Shown here: piece by piece, positions 41,306-50,070 of the stretch
Layout of the letters: every line of letters starts with the position of its first letter
Numbering within the stretch: position 1 is the stretch's first letter
From: JBIYSM02 sp044759095
GTDB lineage: Bacteria > Bacillota > Bacilli > Brevibacillales > Brevibacillaceae
DNA: 64,000 bases
Assembly: GCF_044759095.2 (NCBI RefSeq)
Contig: NZ_JBIYSM020000011.1
Span: 1-64,000 of the forward strand
Direction of reading: 5' to 3'
Notes under the pieces: model-generated
What the model was told of the DNA's origin: nothing
Databases searched by the model: none
The model's input: only the letters and a program-made list of their open reading frames with translations
Translations under genes and position numbers: made by a program

Positions 41306-41307
41306 TT

Positions 41308-41418
41308 TGTATATAAGAAATTTATAACATGGGGACATCGAATTCAGCCACAAGGAAAGGGTTCGGGGCCCCAGCCGACACCAGCGTTAGCTAAAGTCGG
41401 CTGGGTTTTCTTATATTT
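41308..41418 (+). repeat. Dispersed hairpin repeat, copy E
   Basis: AT-rich lead (TATATAAGAAATTTATAA), GGGGACATCGAATTCAGCC (diverged), ACAAGGAAAGGG, TTCGGGGCCCC, then the same hairpin as C2 (AGCCGAC, loop with GCGTTAGCTAA, GTCGGCT) and TTTTCTTAT. Like copy B, it sits directly after a terminator. Confidence 0.85.
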
Positions 41419-41534
41419 GGAACAGGATCTTCCTTCATTGCCAAAATGTTTGAAATGAAACCAATCGTTTACCAAAGTTATACTTAACATAACTTGTTTC
41501 ACTTTTTCCAACAACGCACATGGAGAGGTACAAT

Positions 41535-43106
41535 TTGAAAAAGTTTCGATTCCAACTCGCACTGATCACATTGTTACAACTGAGCATTTTTTCATCCTTT
41601 ACAGAAGCACAATTTTATCCTTTTACCGACATATCGAACAGCTACGCTCGAACGGAAATATCTCTCTTACATAAGCAAGGCATTGTGATGGGGGACGGAA
41701 AGGGCCGGTTTTATCCGAACCAACCGGTCACACGTGCTGAATTCGTTACCATGTTGGGGCGGACGCTAGGGATCAAGCCTGTCAATAGCCCGATACAGGC
41801 GTTTCGGGATGTTCCGCAGAGACATTGGGGAAATGGCTGGATTCATGCAGGCGCACAACTGGGGTTGATTGGCGGCACCAGTCCTTCCACGTTTGACCCT
41901 TCCCGGTACATAAGCAGGCAGGAGGCTGCTGCCATTTTGGTCCGATCCCAAAAGCCGAGATACATAGAGAATGCCGATGTTGCGGTATCTGATGCAGAAG
42001 AAATCGCTGACTGGGCCGCACCGTATGTCAAGGAAGCCATTCGTTCCGGCTACATGTCCGGGTACCAGGGGCAATTTCGTCCCAAGAGCCATATGACACG
42101 TCAGGAAATGGCAGTTGTTTTAAACCGATTGCTAAGCGTTCCGGTCGCAAATCCAGGAAACAAAAGCAAGCCCATCCAGTTGGCATGGCAATACGGCGGG
42201 ACCAGTACGGATTTTATTCAAAACGTTCAAAATTCAACCGTCAATGTATTGTCGCCGCGATGGTTCTTCCTCAATGATTCTGGCAACATCACTGACAACG
42301 GAGACGGAGCGTTGGTAAAGTGGGCCCATCAAAATGGAAAGCAAGTGTGGGCGATGGTTGGAAATCGTTTTGATGCGGCTCTGACGCATCAAGCGATCTC
42401 ACAGGAAGCGAAGCGAAAGGCGATCATCAACCAGATCGTCAGCTACAGTAAAAAGTACCAGCTGGATGGCGTCAACATCGATTTTGAAAATGTACAGCCG
42501 AGCGACAAAAACAACTACACCTCGTTCATACGCGAACTGTCTGCTGCACTGAAGGCAAATCACGTCATCCTGTCCATCGATGTTCCACCCGATTTGGGAA
42601 ATTCATGGAGTGCGGCGTACGACTATAAGGCACTGGGCAGTCTGGTCGATTATATGGTTGTCATGTCGTATGACGAGCATTGGAGCGGCGGTCCAAAAGC
42701 GGGTTCAGTTGCTTCCCTGCCTTGGTTTACACAGAACCTGCAAAAAATGACATCGGCTGTTCCAGCGAAGAAGGTAATCGCCGGAATCCCGCTGTACACG
42801 CGAGACTGGTACACCATGAATGGAAAAGTTCTGTCCAAGGATTTGTTGATCCCTGAATTGTACAGTCTGCTCGCCGAGAAAAAACCGCGCATGGTATGGG
42901 ATTCGGTCAAGGGTCAGTACATAGCCACGTATACAAAAGACGGCGTGAAGCATTCCATTTGGCTGGAAGAAAGTCGCTCCATCTCCGAAAAAATGAGGAA
43001 AGTCTACGAGTTGGGCATCTCCGGCGCAGCTTACTGGCATATCGGGGGAGGGACAACAGACGTTTGGACGGCCATTGAAAACATCGGGAAAATGGAAAAC
43101 AGGTAA
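41535..43106 (+). CDS. S-layer-anchored GH18 spore or wall glycosidase
   Basis: A 523-residue exoprotein. Signal peptide to about TEAQF, three SLH repeats (FTDISNSYARTEISLLHKQG, FRDVPQRHWGNGWIHAGAQL, VSDAEEIADWAAPYVKEAIR) at about 28-205, then a GH18 barrel at about 210-520. The catalytic strand reads DGVNIDFEN, with Glu as proton donor and Asn at the second Asp position, as in the YaaH/YdhD-type spore glycosidases. The SLH domains would hold it on wall polymers. TTG 41535 is preferred, with GGAGAGG six bases upstream; ATG 41520 precedes that site. Confidence 0.9.
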   Translation: MKKFRFQLALITLLQLSIFSSFTEAQFYPFTDISNSYARTEISLLHKQGIVMGDGKGRFYPNQPVTRAEFVTMLGRTLGIKPVNSPIQAFRDVPQRHWGNGWIHAGAQLGLIGGTSPSTFDPSRYISRQEAAAILVRSQKPRYIENADVAVSDAEEIADWAAPYVKEAIRSGYMSGYQGQFRPKSHMTRQEMAVVLNRLLSVPVANPGNKSKPIQLAWQYGGTSTDFIQNVQNSTVNVLSPRWFFLNDSGNITDNGDGALVKWAHQNGKQVWAMVGNRFDAALTHQAISQEAKRKAIINQIVSYSKKYQLDGVNIDFENVQPSDKNNYTSFIRELSAALKANHVILSIDVPPDLGNSWSAAYDYKALGSLVDYMVVMSYDEHWSGGPKAGSVASLPWFTQNLQKMTSAVPAKKVIAGIPLYTRDWYTMNGKVLSKDLLIPELYSLLAEKKPRMVWDSVKGQYIATYTKDGVKHSIWLEESRSISEKMRKVYELGISGAAYWHIGGGTTDVWTAIENIGKMENR

Positions 43107-43117
43107 CCCTACGTGAA

Positions 43118-43151
43118 AGACCCAGGCTCTGCCGAGAGTCCTGGGTCTTTT
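43118..43151. terminator. Terminator between convergent genes
   Basis: AGACCCAGG pairs perfectly with CCTGGGTCT, followed by TTTT on the plus strand. Confidence 0.85.
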
Positions 43152-43165
43152 ACCTTGGTTGTCCA

Positions 43166-44197
43166 TTAAAAATCAATCTTGAATTTTAGGAAGCCGGCTT
43201 TACGCAACGCTTCATAGATAATAACCATTGCGGGACCCAGGATCAGTCCAAAAAAACCCATCAGCTGAAAGCCGAGATAGAGACTGACCAAAGCGGCCAA
43301 CGCGCTGATTCCAAGGCTGGAACCAAGTATTTTGGGTTCAATGGTGCGTCGGACCACGGTGATTACGATAAAGAGAACGATCAAACCGATGGCCAAGTGT
43401 GAATTGCCGGCAATAAAATTGTAGACGGCCCAGGGAACGAGAAAAGAGCCCGTTCCCAAGATCGGAAGAATATCCACAAGCACAATCAACAGGGCAATGA
43501 GTGCGGCATACTTGACCTGTAAGATCAGCAGGCCAATGAAAGACAGGGCGAATGTAAGCAGACTCAGGATCACTTGCGCACGCAAAAAGCCAACGGTTGC
43601 ACGGTTTAGCTGAGAAAGTACAACCTCCACCTTCTCTCTTGCAGAAGAAGTGAACATTCTCATAAAGCCCGCCCGCAATCTCGGCAGGTCAAGGCTGATT
43701 AAAAACAAGGCTACGAGGTAGATTATGGAGGTAAGGAGGAATATTGGAATGGAAGCAACGGCGCCAATGACCCATTTTGCAATGCCGGAAGCGGCATTGA
43801 CAGCGGAGCTTTTTAATCCGGTAAACAGCTGCTGCAGCTGGAATTCGATATCAGCTGGCAAAGAGGCGTAGTAGGCTTCCCATTTCCAGATGGAAGACTC
43901 CACCAGTTCAAACACGTGTTGAGAAAAAGCGGGCAAACGCTGTGCCATTTCTACACCTTGAACCAACAGCTGCGTTCCCAGCCAGTATGCACTTGCACCA
44001 AATACAAGCAGGAACAGCAAAAAGGATACGGTTACCGCGCCTGAACGATTCAGACGAAACGTTTGGAGAATAAACAAAACGAACGGTTCCAAGAGCATTG
44101 CCGTCAGTAAGGCAAGCAAGAACGGAACGCTGTAAGGCAAAAGAAGTAAGCCAATGGCGAGCAGTATTACCAACAAGAGGATTTTTCGAATCGTCAT
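43166..44197 (-). CDS. AI-2E-family transporter (UPF0118)
   Basis: A 343-residue membrane protein with about seven or eight spans and a central soluble helical segment (about 70-150). Typical AI-2E features are the PILGTGSFLVPWAVYNFI region and the C-terminal LGSSLGISALAALVSLYLGF. Family members export small molecules or act as Na/Li-H antiporters. Start at ATG 44197 with AGGAG seven bases upstream. Confidence 0.88.
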   Translation of the reverse strand: MTIRKILLLVILLAIGLLLLPYSVPFLLALLTAMLLEPFVLFILQTFRLNRSGAVTVSFLLFLLVFGASAYWLGTQLLVQGVEMAQRLPAFSQHVFELVESSIWKWEAYYASLPADIEFQLQQLFTGLKSSAVNAASGIAKWVIGAVASIPIFLLTSIIYLVALFLISLDLPRLRAGFMRMFTSSAREKVEVVLSQLNRATVGFLRAQVILSLLTFALSFIGLLILQVKYAALIALLIVLVDILPILGTGSFLVPWAVYNFIAGNSHLAIGLIVLFIVITVVRRTIEPKILGSSLGISALAALVSLYLGFQLMGFFGLILGPAMVIIYEALRKAGFLKFKIDF

Positions 44198-44397
44198 CAA
44201 AGGGCTCCTATCACCAAGGGAGTAAGAAAGTATGAGACTAAGCTTTATTTTACCATTTTGTATGGAAGATTTTCATCCATTGAGCACATTTTTGTGACGA
44301 GGCCTCAAAATGGCTAGTGCGAAAACGGATAATCTGGTATTGTCCGAGATAGAGGTAAATCAACCAGGGATTTGAGAACAAGGAAGGTGTATCATAT

Positions 44398-44586
44398 ATG
44401 GGTAACGTGGATTTGGCCAGTTTAACGTGGGAGCAGTTCTGGTTTGGAGTCGCTTTTATCTCCATGACCGGCATCTTGTTCAGTCTGGGGATGCTCCGAT
44501 TGTTTCAAGAGCGGGTTCGAGCAGGCATCATTTTGTTCTTGCTAAGCGCAGTATCTGGCTCACTCTTCCTGTGGTATGCCCTTTAA
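44398..44586 (+). CDS. Small two-span membrane protein
   Basis: A 62-residue protein with two hydrophobic helices (FWFGVAFISMTGILFSLGML and GIILFLLSAVSGSLFLWYAL) joined by a short basic loop. It has a good GGAAGGTG site and its own strong terminator, so it is likely real. Function unknown. Confidence 0.65.
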   Translation: MGNVDLASLTWEQFWFGVAFISMTGILFSLGMLRLFQERVRAGIILFLLSAVSGSLFLWYAL

Positions 44587-44601
44587 CCCGCTGTATCGTA
44601 A

Positions 44602-44646
44602 GTAACGGTCCGATCTCCTTCATGATCGGACCGTTACCTTATTTTT
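44602..44646 (+). terminator. Rho-independent terminator
   Basis: GTAACGGTCCGATC and GATCGGACCGTTAC form a perfect 14-bp stem. A T-run follows after a few bases. Confidence 0.88.
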
Positions 44647-44765
44647 TATCTCCTCATAAAATCGTCGCCAGGCCTCTGGCAGTTTTGAATGGGTAAGCTT
44701 TTTCTCCTTACTCTCCCTTGACGTTTGCTTTTTCGATTCCTTTTCCATGCAGCCACCGATCCTTT

Positions 44766-47600
44766 CTAATCAAGCCAATCGTGACGAAGCGTAAACAGTT
44801 CCCGCAGCTCGGAGGTAGACAGTTCGGTGATCCAGCTTTCGCCACTGCCTACAATCTTATGGCTGAGGGAAAGCTTGTTCTCCATCATCTCATCGATGCG
44901 CTCTTCGATTGTTCCGAGGGCAATAAACTTGTAGACCTGCACATGACGCTGCTGCCCGATTCGATAGGCTCGATCGGTTGCCTGGTTCTCTACAGCCGGG
45001 TTCCACCAGCGATCCATGTGGAAGACGTGATTGGCCTCTGTCAAATTCAAGCCGGTTCCTCCAGCACGCAGAGACAGGATGAAGATGCCGGCACGCAGAT
45101 GGTCAGGAAGGGAAGTGTCCTGGAACTTCTCAATCATTTCGTCACGCTTGTCTTTTGGAGTTGACCCGTTTAAAAAGAAGACGGGACCATGACCTTCGCT
45201 TTCAAGGATTCGCCGCAGCAAGTTCCCCATTTCAATATACTGCGTAAAGATCAGACAGCGTTCTCCTTTGCGGCGGATGTCCTCAACCAGCTCCAGCAGA
45301 CGTTCGATCTTGTTTGAGCGCCGTTTTTCGTCGGGTGAGGACGTATCGTGCAGGACGAGCCCCGGATGATCACATAGCTGCTTTAATCGAGTCAGCGTTG
45401 TGAGGATGAGTCCCCGCCTTTCCATAGGGGAGGCATCGTCAAGACGGGCAAACATGTCATGGATCGTGGATTCATAGAGGGCCCCCTGTTCAGCTGTGAG
45501 CGGAACATATTCCTTCCCTTCATTTTTCTCGGGCAAATCCAATTGAATCCTTGGGTCGGTTTTTACACGTCGTAACAGGAAGGGTTGAATCAGACGCTGG
45601 ACTTGCAGAATCAGTTTCTGGTCCTGACTTCGCTCAATGGGGAGGACAAAACGCTGAGTAAATTCGCCCAGACTGCCCAAATACCCCGGATTGAGAAAAT
45701 CAAAAATCGACCATAGTTCGGTTAACCGGTTTTCGATGGGGGTTCCCGTTAAAGCGATACGGTGACGGGCATGCAAGTTGCGGATTGCCGATGCTTGTTT
45801 GGTATAGGCATTCTTGATGTGCTGGGCCTCATCCAGACAGAGCGTATTCCACCTCACAGATGATAGCTCCTGCCCATCCAAATGAGACAGAGCGTAAGAG
45901 GTTATCACCAGGTCTGCTCCCTGTATGGATGAGGGAAACTCGTCTTGTTTCTTCCGTGCATTGCCGTAGTGGACATAAATCTTGAGGGAAGGGGCGAATC
46001 GCTCCAATTCCTTTTGCCAGTTTCCGATCACCGAAGTCGGACAGATGAGCAGGGATGGGGTGTCAAAGGACTCGGTTTCTTTCAGGTGTAACAAATAGCT
46101 GATAAACTGAACCGTTTTTCCCAACCCCATATCGTCGGCCAAACACGCACCCAGACCAAACTGCCGCAAAAAGAGAAGCCAGGAACTCCCTTCCAACTGG
46201 TATTGTCGCAGCGTTCCCCGAAAGGCGGAGGGTTGATCCAGGATCGGAATTTCCCGCATCTCCTGAAGCTTGGTTATGAAGTGGAGCAGATGCTGGTTTA
46301 GTTCGACCTCTACCTGAAGGGAAGAAGACACATCGGATTCCTCAGTCTTTGCAACCTCTTCCTCCAAAGCACCAAGCAGGTGCAGTCTCATCGCATCCCG
46401 CAGAGTGAAAGCATGTTTTCCCTTTGATTTCTTCAACGTCTTTTGTATTTGCGAGACCAAATCCGGGGTCAATTGAATCCACTGACCTTTTACCTTGACC
46501 AGTCTCTGATTATGCTCCAGAAGACGACGAAATTCTTCCTCGTCAAGTTCAACTGAGCCGTTCGCCAGCTTCCACTCAAACTCCATGACTTGTGATATTC
46601 CCAAATAGGACTGTTTCCCCGAGCCGACAGAAGAGAGAACCTTTGCCTTGATTTTTGGTCTTGCTCGTCTGACCTTTTCCCACCAAGCGGGCAAAAAGAC
46701 GTGGATGCCCGCTTGAACCAGCTGCAAGCTGCCCTCTGTCAAAAACGACCATGCCTGCTCATTGGTCAGTCGGGTACGGATTGGAGATTCGCCATCGCTC
46801 CCGGTTAGCCAGGGGAGGATCTCGGAACATTTCTGCACATCGCGTAAAAAGCGCTCTTGATGTTCTAGCCATTCAGAAGGAAGCGCTTGGTCATGGGAAA
46901 CTCCTGCGGGAGAAATTTGATAAACCTGATCAGGCCGCTCTTTGTCTTGCAGGAAAAACTGCAGGTGCCAATCACTCTCACTGTTTTCTGCTTCCGCTAC
47001 TTGCAGGCAAGTGCGAAACGGGGTGTCGTCCGGCAGCCATCCGATTGATTGCAGCCATTCCGTCTCCTGCAAGTGCGGTGACAAATCCTCTCCCATCACA
47101 GAAAGAGCAGGGTAGAGTTTACAGAGATGATTCCAAGCGGAACGTACGCCCCCCTGACCGGAGAGAAATTCACTCAACACGAGGGTCAGCCAGCTGTTCG
47201 CATACGGGGGCATAGAGTGCTGTGATCCAATAAGCTTAAAACCCATCCGACCGTCTTTCCAGTCTTCAAAATGGGGAGCAAAATTTCCCGCAGCCAGAGC
47301 TTCCTGGATCATCACAGCCGTTTTTTGAAACTGCACCATCTGCTCATCAAGAGTGAAAGCGATGTGTTCGAGCCATTGGGGTCTGGAGAAAAAGGAGAGT
47401 GCCTCGCAAGGACGCAACCGGATCCCATCCTCCGTTTTGTTGAGAAACGTTCCGTAAAAAGAACTCTCATCCCAGGCAAAAAGAGCGCCTGCCAACTCTT
47501 CGGGCGCGATCACGGCTCCATTTGGGCGGGTGCCTTTGACAAGAAAATGCCCGTCTGACAATCGTTCTGCTGTGAGATATAAGTTTGCCACTACACTCAT
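44766..47600 (-). CDS. SNF2-family ATP-dependent helicase/translocase
   Basis: A 944-residue protein. The N-terminal part of about 430 residues includes the bacterial SNF2-associated domain (DUF3670 type). The motor starts near 460: FGLGACLADDMGLGKTVQ (motif I), LCLDEAQHIKN (motif II, DEAQ), ALTGTPIENR (III), and the C-terminal lobe with FTQYIEMGNLL, SLRAGGTGLNLTEA and QATDRAYRIGQ. Such proteins move along DNA or strip proteins from it. It overlaps the SWIM gene by ATGA, a common pairing, so both probably act as a complex in DNA metabolism or transcription recycling. Confidence 0.93.
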   Translation of the reverse strand: MSVVANLYLTAERLSDGHFLVKGTRPNGAVIAPEELAGALFAWDESSFYGTFLNKTEDGIRLRPCEALSFFSRPQWLEHIAFTLDEQMVQFQKTAVMIQEALAAGNFAPHFEDWKDGRMGFKLIGSQHSMPPYANSWLTLVLSEFLSGQGGVRSAWNHLCKLYPALSVMGEDLSPHLQETEWLQSIGWLPDDTPFRTCLQVAEAENSESDWHLQFFLQDKERPDQVYQISPAGVSHDQALPSEWLEHQERFLRDVQKCSEILPWLTGSDGESPIRTRLTNEQAWSFLTEGSLQLVQAGIHVFLPAWWEKVRRARPKIKAKVLSSVGSGKQSYLGISQVMEFEWKLANGSVELDEEEFRRLLEHNQRLVKVKGQWIQLTPDLVSQIQKTLKKSKGKHAFTLRDAMRLHLLGALEEEVAKTEESDVSSSLQVEVELNQHLLHFITKLQEMREIPILDQPSAFRGTLRQYQLEGSSWLLFLRQFGLGACLADDMGLGKTVQFISYLLHLKETESFDTPSLLICPTSVIGNWQKELERFAPSLKIYVHYGNARKKQDEFPSSIQGADLVITSYALSHLDGQELSSVRWNTLCLDEAQHIKNAYTKQASAIRNLHARHRIALTGTPIENRLTELWSIFDFLNPGYLGSLGEFTQRFVLPIERSQDQKLILQVQRLIQPFLLRRVKTDPRIQLDLPEKNEGKEYVPLTAEQGALYESTIHDMFARLDDASPMERRGLILTTLTRLKQLCDHPGLVLHDTSSPDEKRRSNKIERLLELVEDIRRKGERCLIFTQYIEMGNLLRRILESEGHGPVFFLNGSTPKDKRDEMIEKFQDTSLPDHLRAGIFILSLRAGGTGLNLTEANHVFHMDRWWNPAVENQATDRAYRIGQQRHVQVYKFIALGTIEERIDEMMENKLSLSHKIVGSGESWITELSTSELRELFTLRHDWLD

Positions 47601-49204
47601 GTAATCAGATTTCCTCTCCTTAGCTCCTCTTGGAAAGCCCGCAAACGGTTATACGAAACGGCCAGTTGATGAATAAACTGTTCCCAGCGATCTTCCCGGT
47701 TTGCTTTCTGGTAGCAGGAGCGCGCTTTTTTCAGGAGCCTTACCGCTTCCTTGTAGGAAGCCCGATTCCGTTCATGGATCAATCCATCGATTTGACGCAC
47801 ATAGAAAGGCAGAAGCAAGACAGGATCGATCTCCTCAATGGCTTTGGCTTGCAGCTGATTGACGTCTGCAGGTGAGACCTTATAGGACATTTGCAAATCC
47901 AGCCATTGTTTATACTGTTTTTGCTCAAAAAGATAGGCAGCATACGCATGAAAGCTTCTGGGCAAAAATCTCCTGAGCATCGCTCCGCACTCGTCTGCGC
48001 GGCCGGTCCTTTCCATGGCTTGCTGCCAGATCGCCGTTGCCAAACGGTAGTCGGGTTCATCCGCGCTGCCGATCAATCCCTCCAGCCAATCAATCCAGGC
48101 TAACACGCGCTGCCATTCGCTGCGGCGAGCGAAGGCTTTTACATACATGAGGTAAAAAGGGAGGGAGAGGTGCTCCCGCCTCCTCCATATCTGAAGGGCG
48201 GCTTCATCTTTTTCTTCCATCACAAAGAAATGCGGCTGAAGCAGTTGGTATCTTTCCCTTGCGGAAGCGGGCAAGCCGGGATCGTGAATCAGTTGCTCCA
48301 ACTCAGTTGCTTCGGCTTGAATCCACTCAGCTTCATCCAATAAATACCACCAAAGCATACGATACGCAAAAAGTCCGTGCATCGGCGAAGACTCACTGTG
48401 CTTCAAATCTTTTACGATGTCCAGGGTTGCTTCCAGGTGGGGGCGATGATGTTTCCTTACCTCTGACGCGTTGAGATACAAGAGTGTTCCTTCCAGGTGT
48501 TCGAGAAGCCTTGCCGCCGTCTGATTCAATTCCTCCGACCAGTAAGAGGAGCGATGTTTGTCTACAAAGGTTTGCAATTTCAGCAAATGGAAGAGGCATG
48601 AGTGAATGGTGAACAGATCCCCCAGTTCTTCAGACCAGGTATCTGCAACGGCAGTCACGCTCTGATAGCTGGAAAGAAGCTCGGATGAGGCTCGGTAGGT
48701 TTCCATCGCGGACGTTAAATTCCGGGTCCAACTCTCCAAAAATGACCACCATTCGTTTACCGAGCTTTTCTCGGTTAAGGCAACACCTGTCGCGTGCATG
48801 AAGGTACTTGGGCGGGTGTCTTTTGTCGGCTTTTTGTAGGCAGGGTACAGCAGCGAAGGAGAAAAGGTTGCGGATCTTGGTTGTTTCACCTTGGCAAGGA
48901 AGTTTCTTGGGTTTTCAAACACGCTGTATACTTGAAAGAAAGTAGCCGCGATGTGTTTGCAAAAACGCGAGTAGGGACAGGAGCAGGTGCTATTGAGAAA
49001 ATTGTCCAGAATAAGGACCACACGATACACCTGAGAGCCTTGCACATCACTTGTGAGGCGTCTACCTTTTTCGACTTGAATGTTAAAGACCAGACCGTCC
49101 GAAAAATAGGCATAGCCGCGCTCAATAATAGGCTCCTCCATGTTAACAAGAATTTGCTCGCTTAACCGCATGACTTGTTCCCGCATTAATTCCCGTTGTA
49201 ACAT
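47597..49204 (-). CDS. SWIM zinc-finger protein
   Basis: A 535-residue protein with a SWIM motif near residue 75 (CSCPYSRFCKHIAATFF, CxC...CxH). The rest is a long helical region without further recognised domains. SWIM fingers bind DNA or proteins; together with the SNF2 gene, with which it overlaps by 4 bp, it forms a two-gene unit found in many Firmicutes. Start ATG 49204 with GGAGG upstream. Confidence 0.9.
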   Translation of the reverse strand: MLQRELMREQVMRLSEQILVNMEEPIIERGYAYFSDGLVFNIQVEKGRRLTSDVQGSQVYRVVLILDNFLNSTCSCPYSRFCKHIAATFFQVYSVFENPRNFLAKVKQPRSATFSPSLLYPAYKKPTKDTRPSTFMHATGVALTEKSSVNEWWSFLESWTRNLTSAMETYRASSELLSSYQSVTAVADTWSEELGDLFTIHSCLFHLLKLQTFVDKHRSSYWSEELNQTAARLLEHLEGTLLYLNASEVRKHHRPHLEATLDIVKDLKHSESSPMHGLFAYRMLWWYLLDEAEWIQAEATELEQLIHDPGLPASARERYQLLQPHFFVMEEKDEAALQIWRRREHLSLPFYLMYVKAFARRSEWQRVLAWIDWLEGLIGSADEPDYRLATAIWQQAMERTGRADECGAMLRRFLPRSFHAYAAYLFEQKQYKQWLDLQMSYKVSPADVNQLQAKAIEEIDPVLLLPFYVRQIDGLIHERNRASYKEAVRLLKKARSCYQKANREDRWEQFIHQLAVSYNRLRAFQEELRRGNLIT

Positions 49205-49317
49205 GGTGTGGAATCCTCCGTACGAAGTGTTATCCTTTCATTATATCGAAAATCATGCAGAATAGAAAAAAACTATGTAAAAGGAATGCAAATCAGCGGA
49301 AGGACCCAAGAAAAAGA

Positions 49318-49335
49318 GACTCGTCGTGACGAGTC
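49318..49335. promoter_or_regulatory. Perfect palindrome upstream of the SDR gene
   Basis: GACTCGTC and GACGAGTC are separated by GT. Placed 40 bp before the start of 49375, it may be an operator or a 5' leader hairpin. Confidence 0.4.
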
Positions 49336-49374
49336 CTGGAAATGATCCTACCTCGAAGAGAAAAGGTGATGACC

Positions 49375-50070
49375 ATGCAGAAAAGAACGGCAGTTCTCTA
49401 TGGTGCTACAGGATTGATCGGGAAACAACTGGTACGGTATTTGTTGGAAAGCCCCGAATATTCAAGAGTGACGGCCGTTGTAAGAAGGCCGCTACACCTG
49501 CGACATCCCAACCTGCAGGAAGTGGTTGCCGATTTTGATCAATTGGAGAAGTACTCGGATTTGATGGCAGGAGACGATATCTTTTGTTGTTTGGGAACCA
49601 CTATGAGGAAGGCGAAAACCAAAGAAGCATTTCGCAGGGTGGATTTTGATTATCCGCTTCAAATCGCCCGCATCGCGAAGAGAAATGGTGCCCAAAAGTT
49701 TTTGCTGGTCTCCGCCATCGGTGCAAATAAACACTCCCCATTCTTTTACAACCGTGTGAAGGGGGAGTTGGAAGAGAAATTGGCGGAAATTGGATTCCCG
49801 CAGCTGTTGATATTCCGGCCGTCACTGCTGCTTGGGGATCGCAAGGAATTTCGCTTGGGTGAGAAAAGTGCCATCCTTCTTTCGTCCGTTCTTTCGCTAT
49901 TCTTGATCGGACCGTTACAAAAATATCGTGCGATTGACGCGGAACAGGTCGCGTATGCCATGTATCGAAGTGCTGTGAAAGAATGGAGTCAGGCAATCAT
50001 TGTGCTGGAATCCGATCAAATGCTTACTTCACTGCCAGCTTGTCATCAGTCAGGAGGCTTCTCTGACTGA
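49375..50070 (+). CDS. NAD(P)-binding SDR-family protein
   Basis: A 231-residue atypical short-chain dehydrogenase. The cofactor loop is LYGATGLIGKQLV near residue 10. Other pieces are CCLGTTMRKAKTKEAFRRVD and LLVSAIGANKHSPFFYNRVKGELE, typical of the YraR/TIP30-like group of small oxidoreductases. Substrate unknown. Its 3' end overlaps the convergent MFS gene by 47 bp, so the last 15 codons of each are read on both strands. Confidence 0.85.
   Translation: MQKRTAVLYGATGLIGKQLVRYLLESPEYSRVTAVVRRPLHLRHPNLQEVVADFDQLEKYSDLMAGDDIFCCLGTTMRKAKTKEAFRRVDFDYPLQIARIAKRNGAQKFLLVSAIGANKHSPFFYNRVKGELEEKLAEIGFPQLLIFRPSLLLGDRKEFRLGEKSAILLSSVLSLFLIGPLQKYRAIDAEQVAYAMYRSAVKEWSQAIIVLESDQMLTSLPACHQSGGFSD

Noticed and set aside
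20971..41418. CRISPR array as explanation of the repeated sequences
   Set aside because: Copies are far apart, on both strands and around 80-140 bp, with no regular spacers and no cas genes.
44766..49204. SNF2/SWIM pair as a phage-defence island
   Set aside because: No nuclease, methylase or other defence gene adjoins it, and the surroundings look like stable chromosome.
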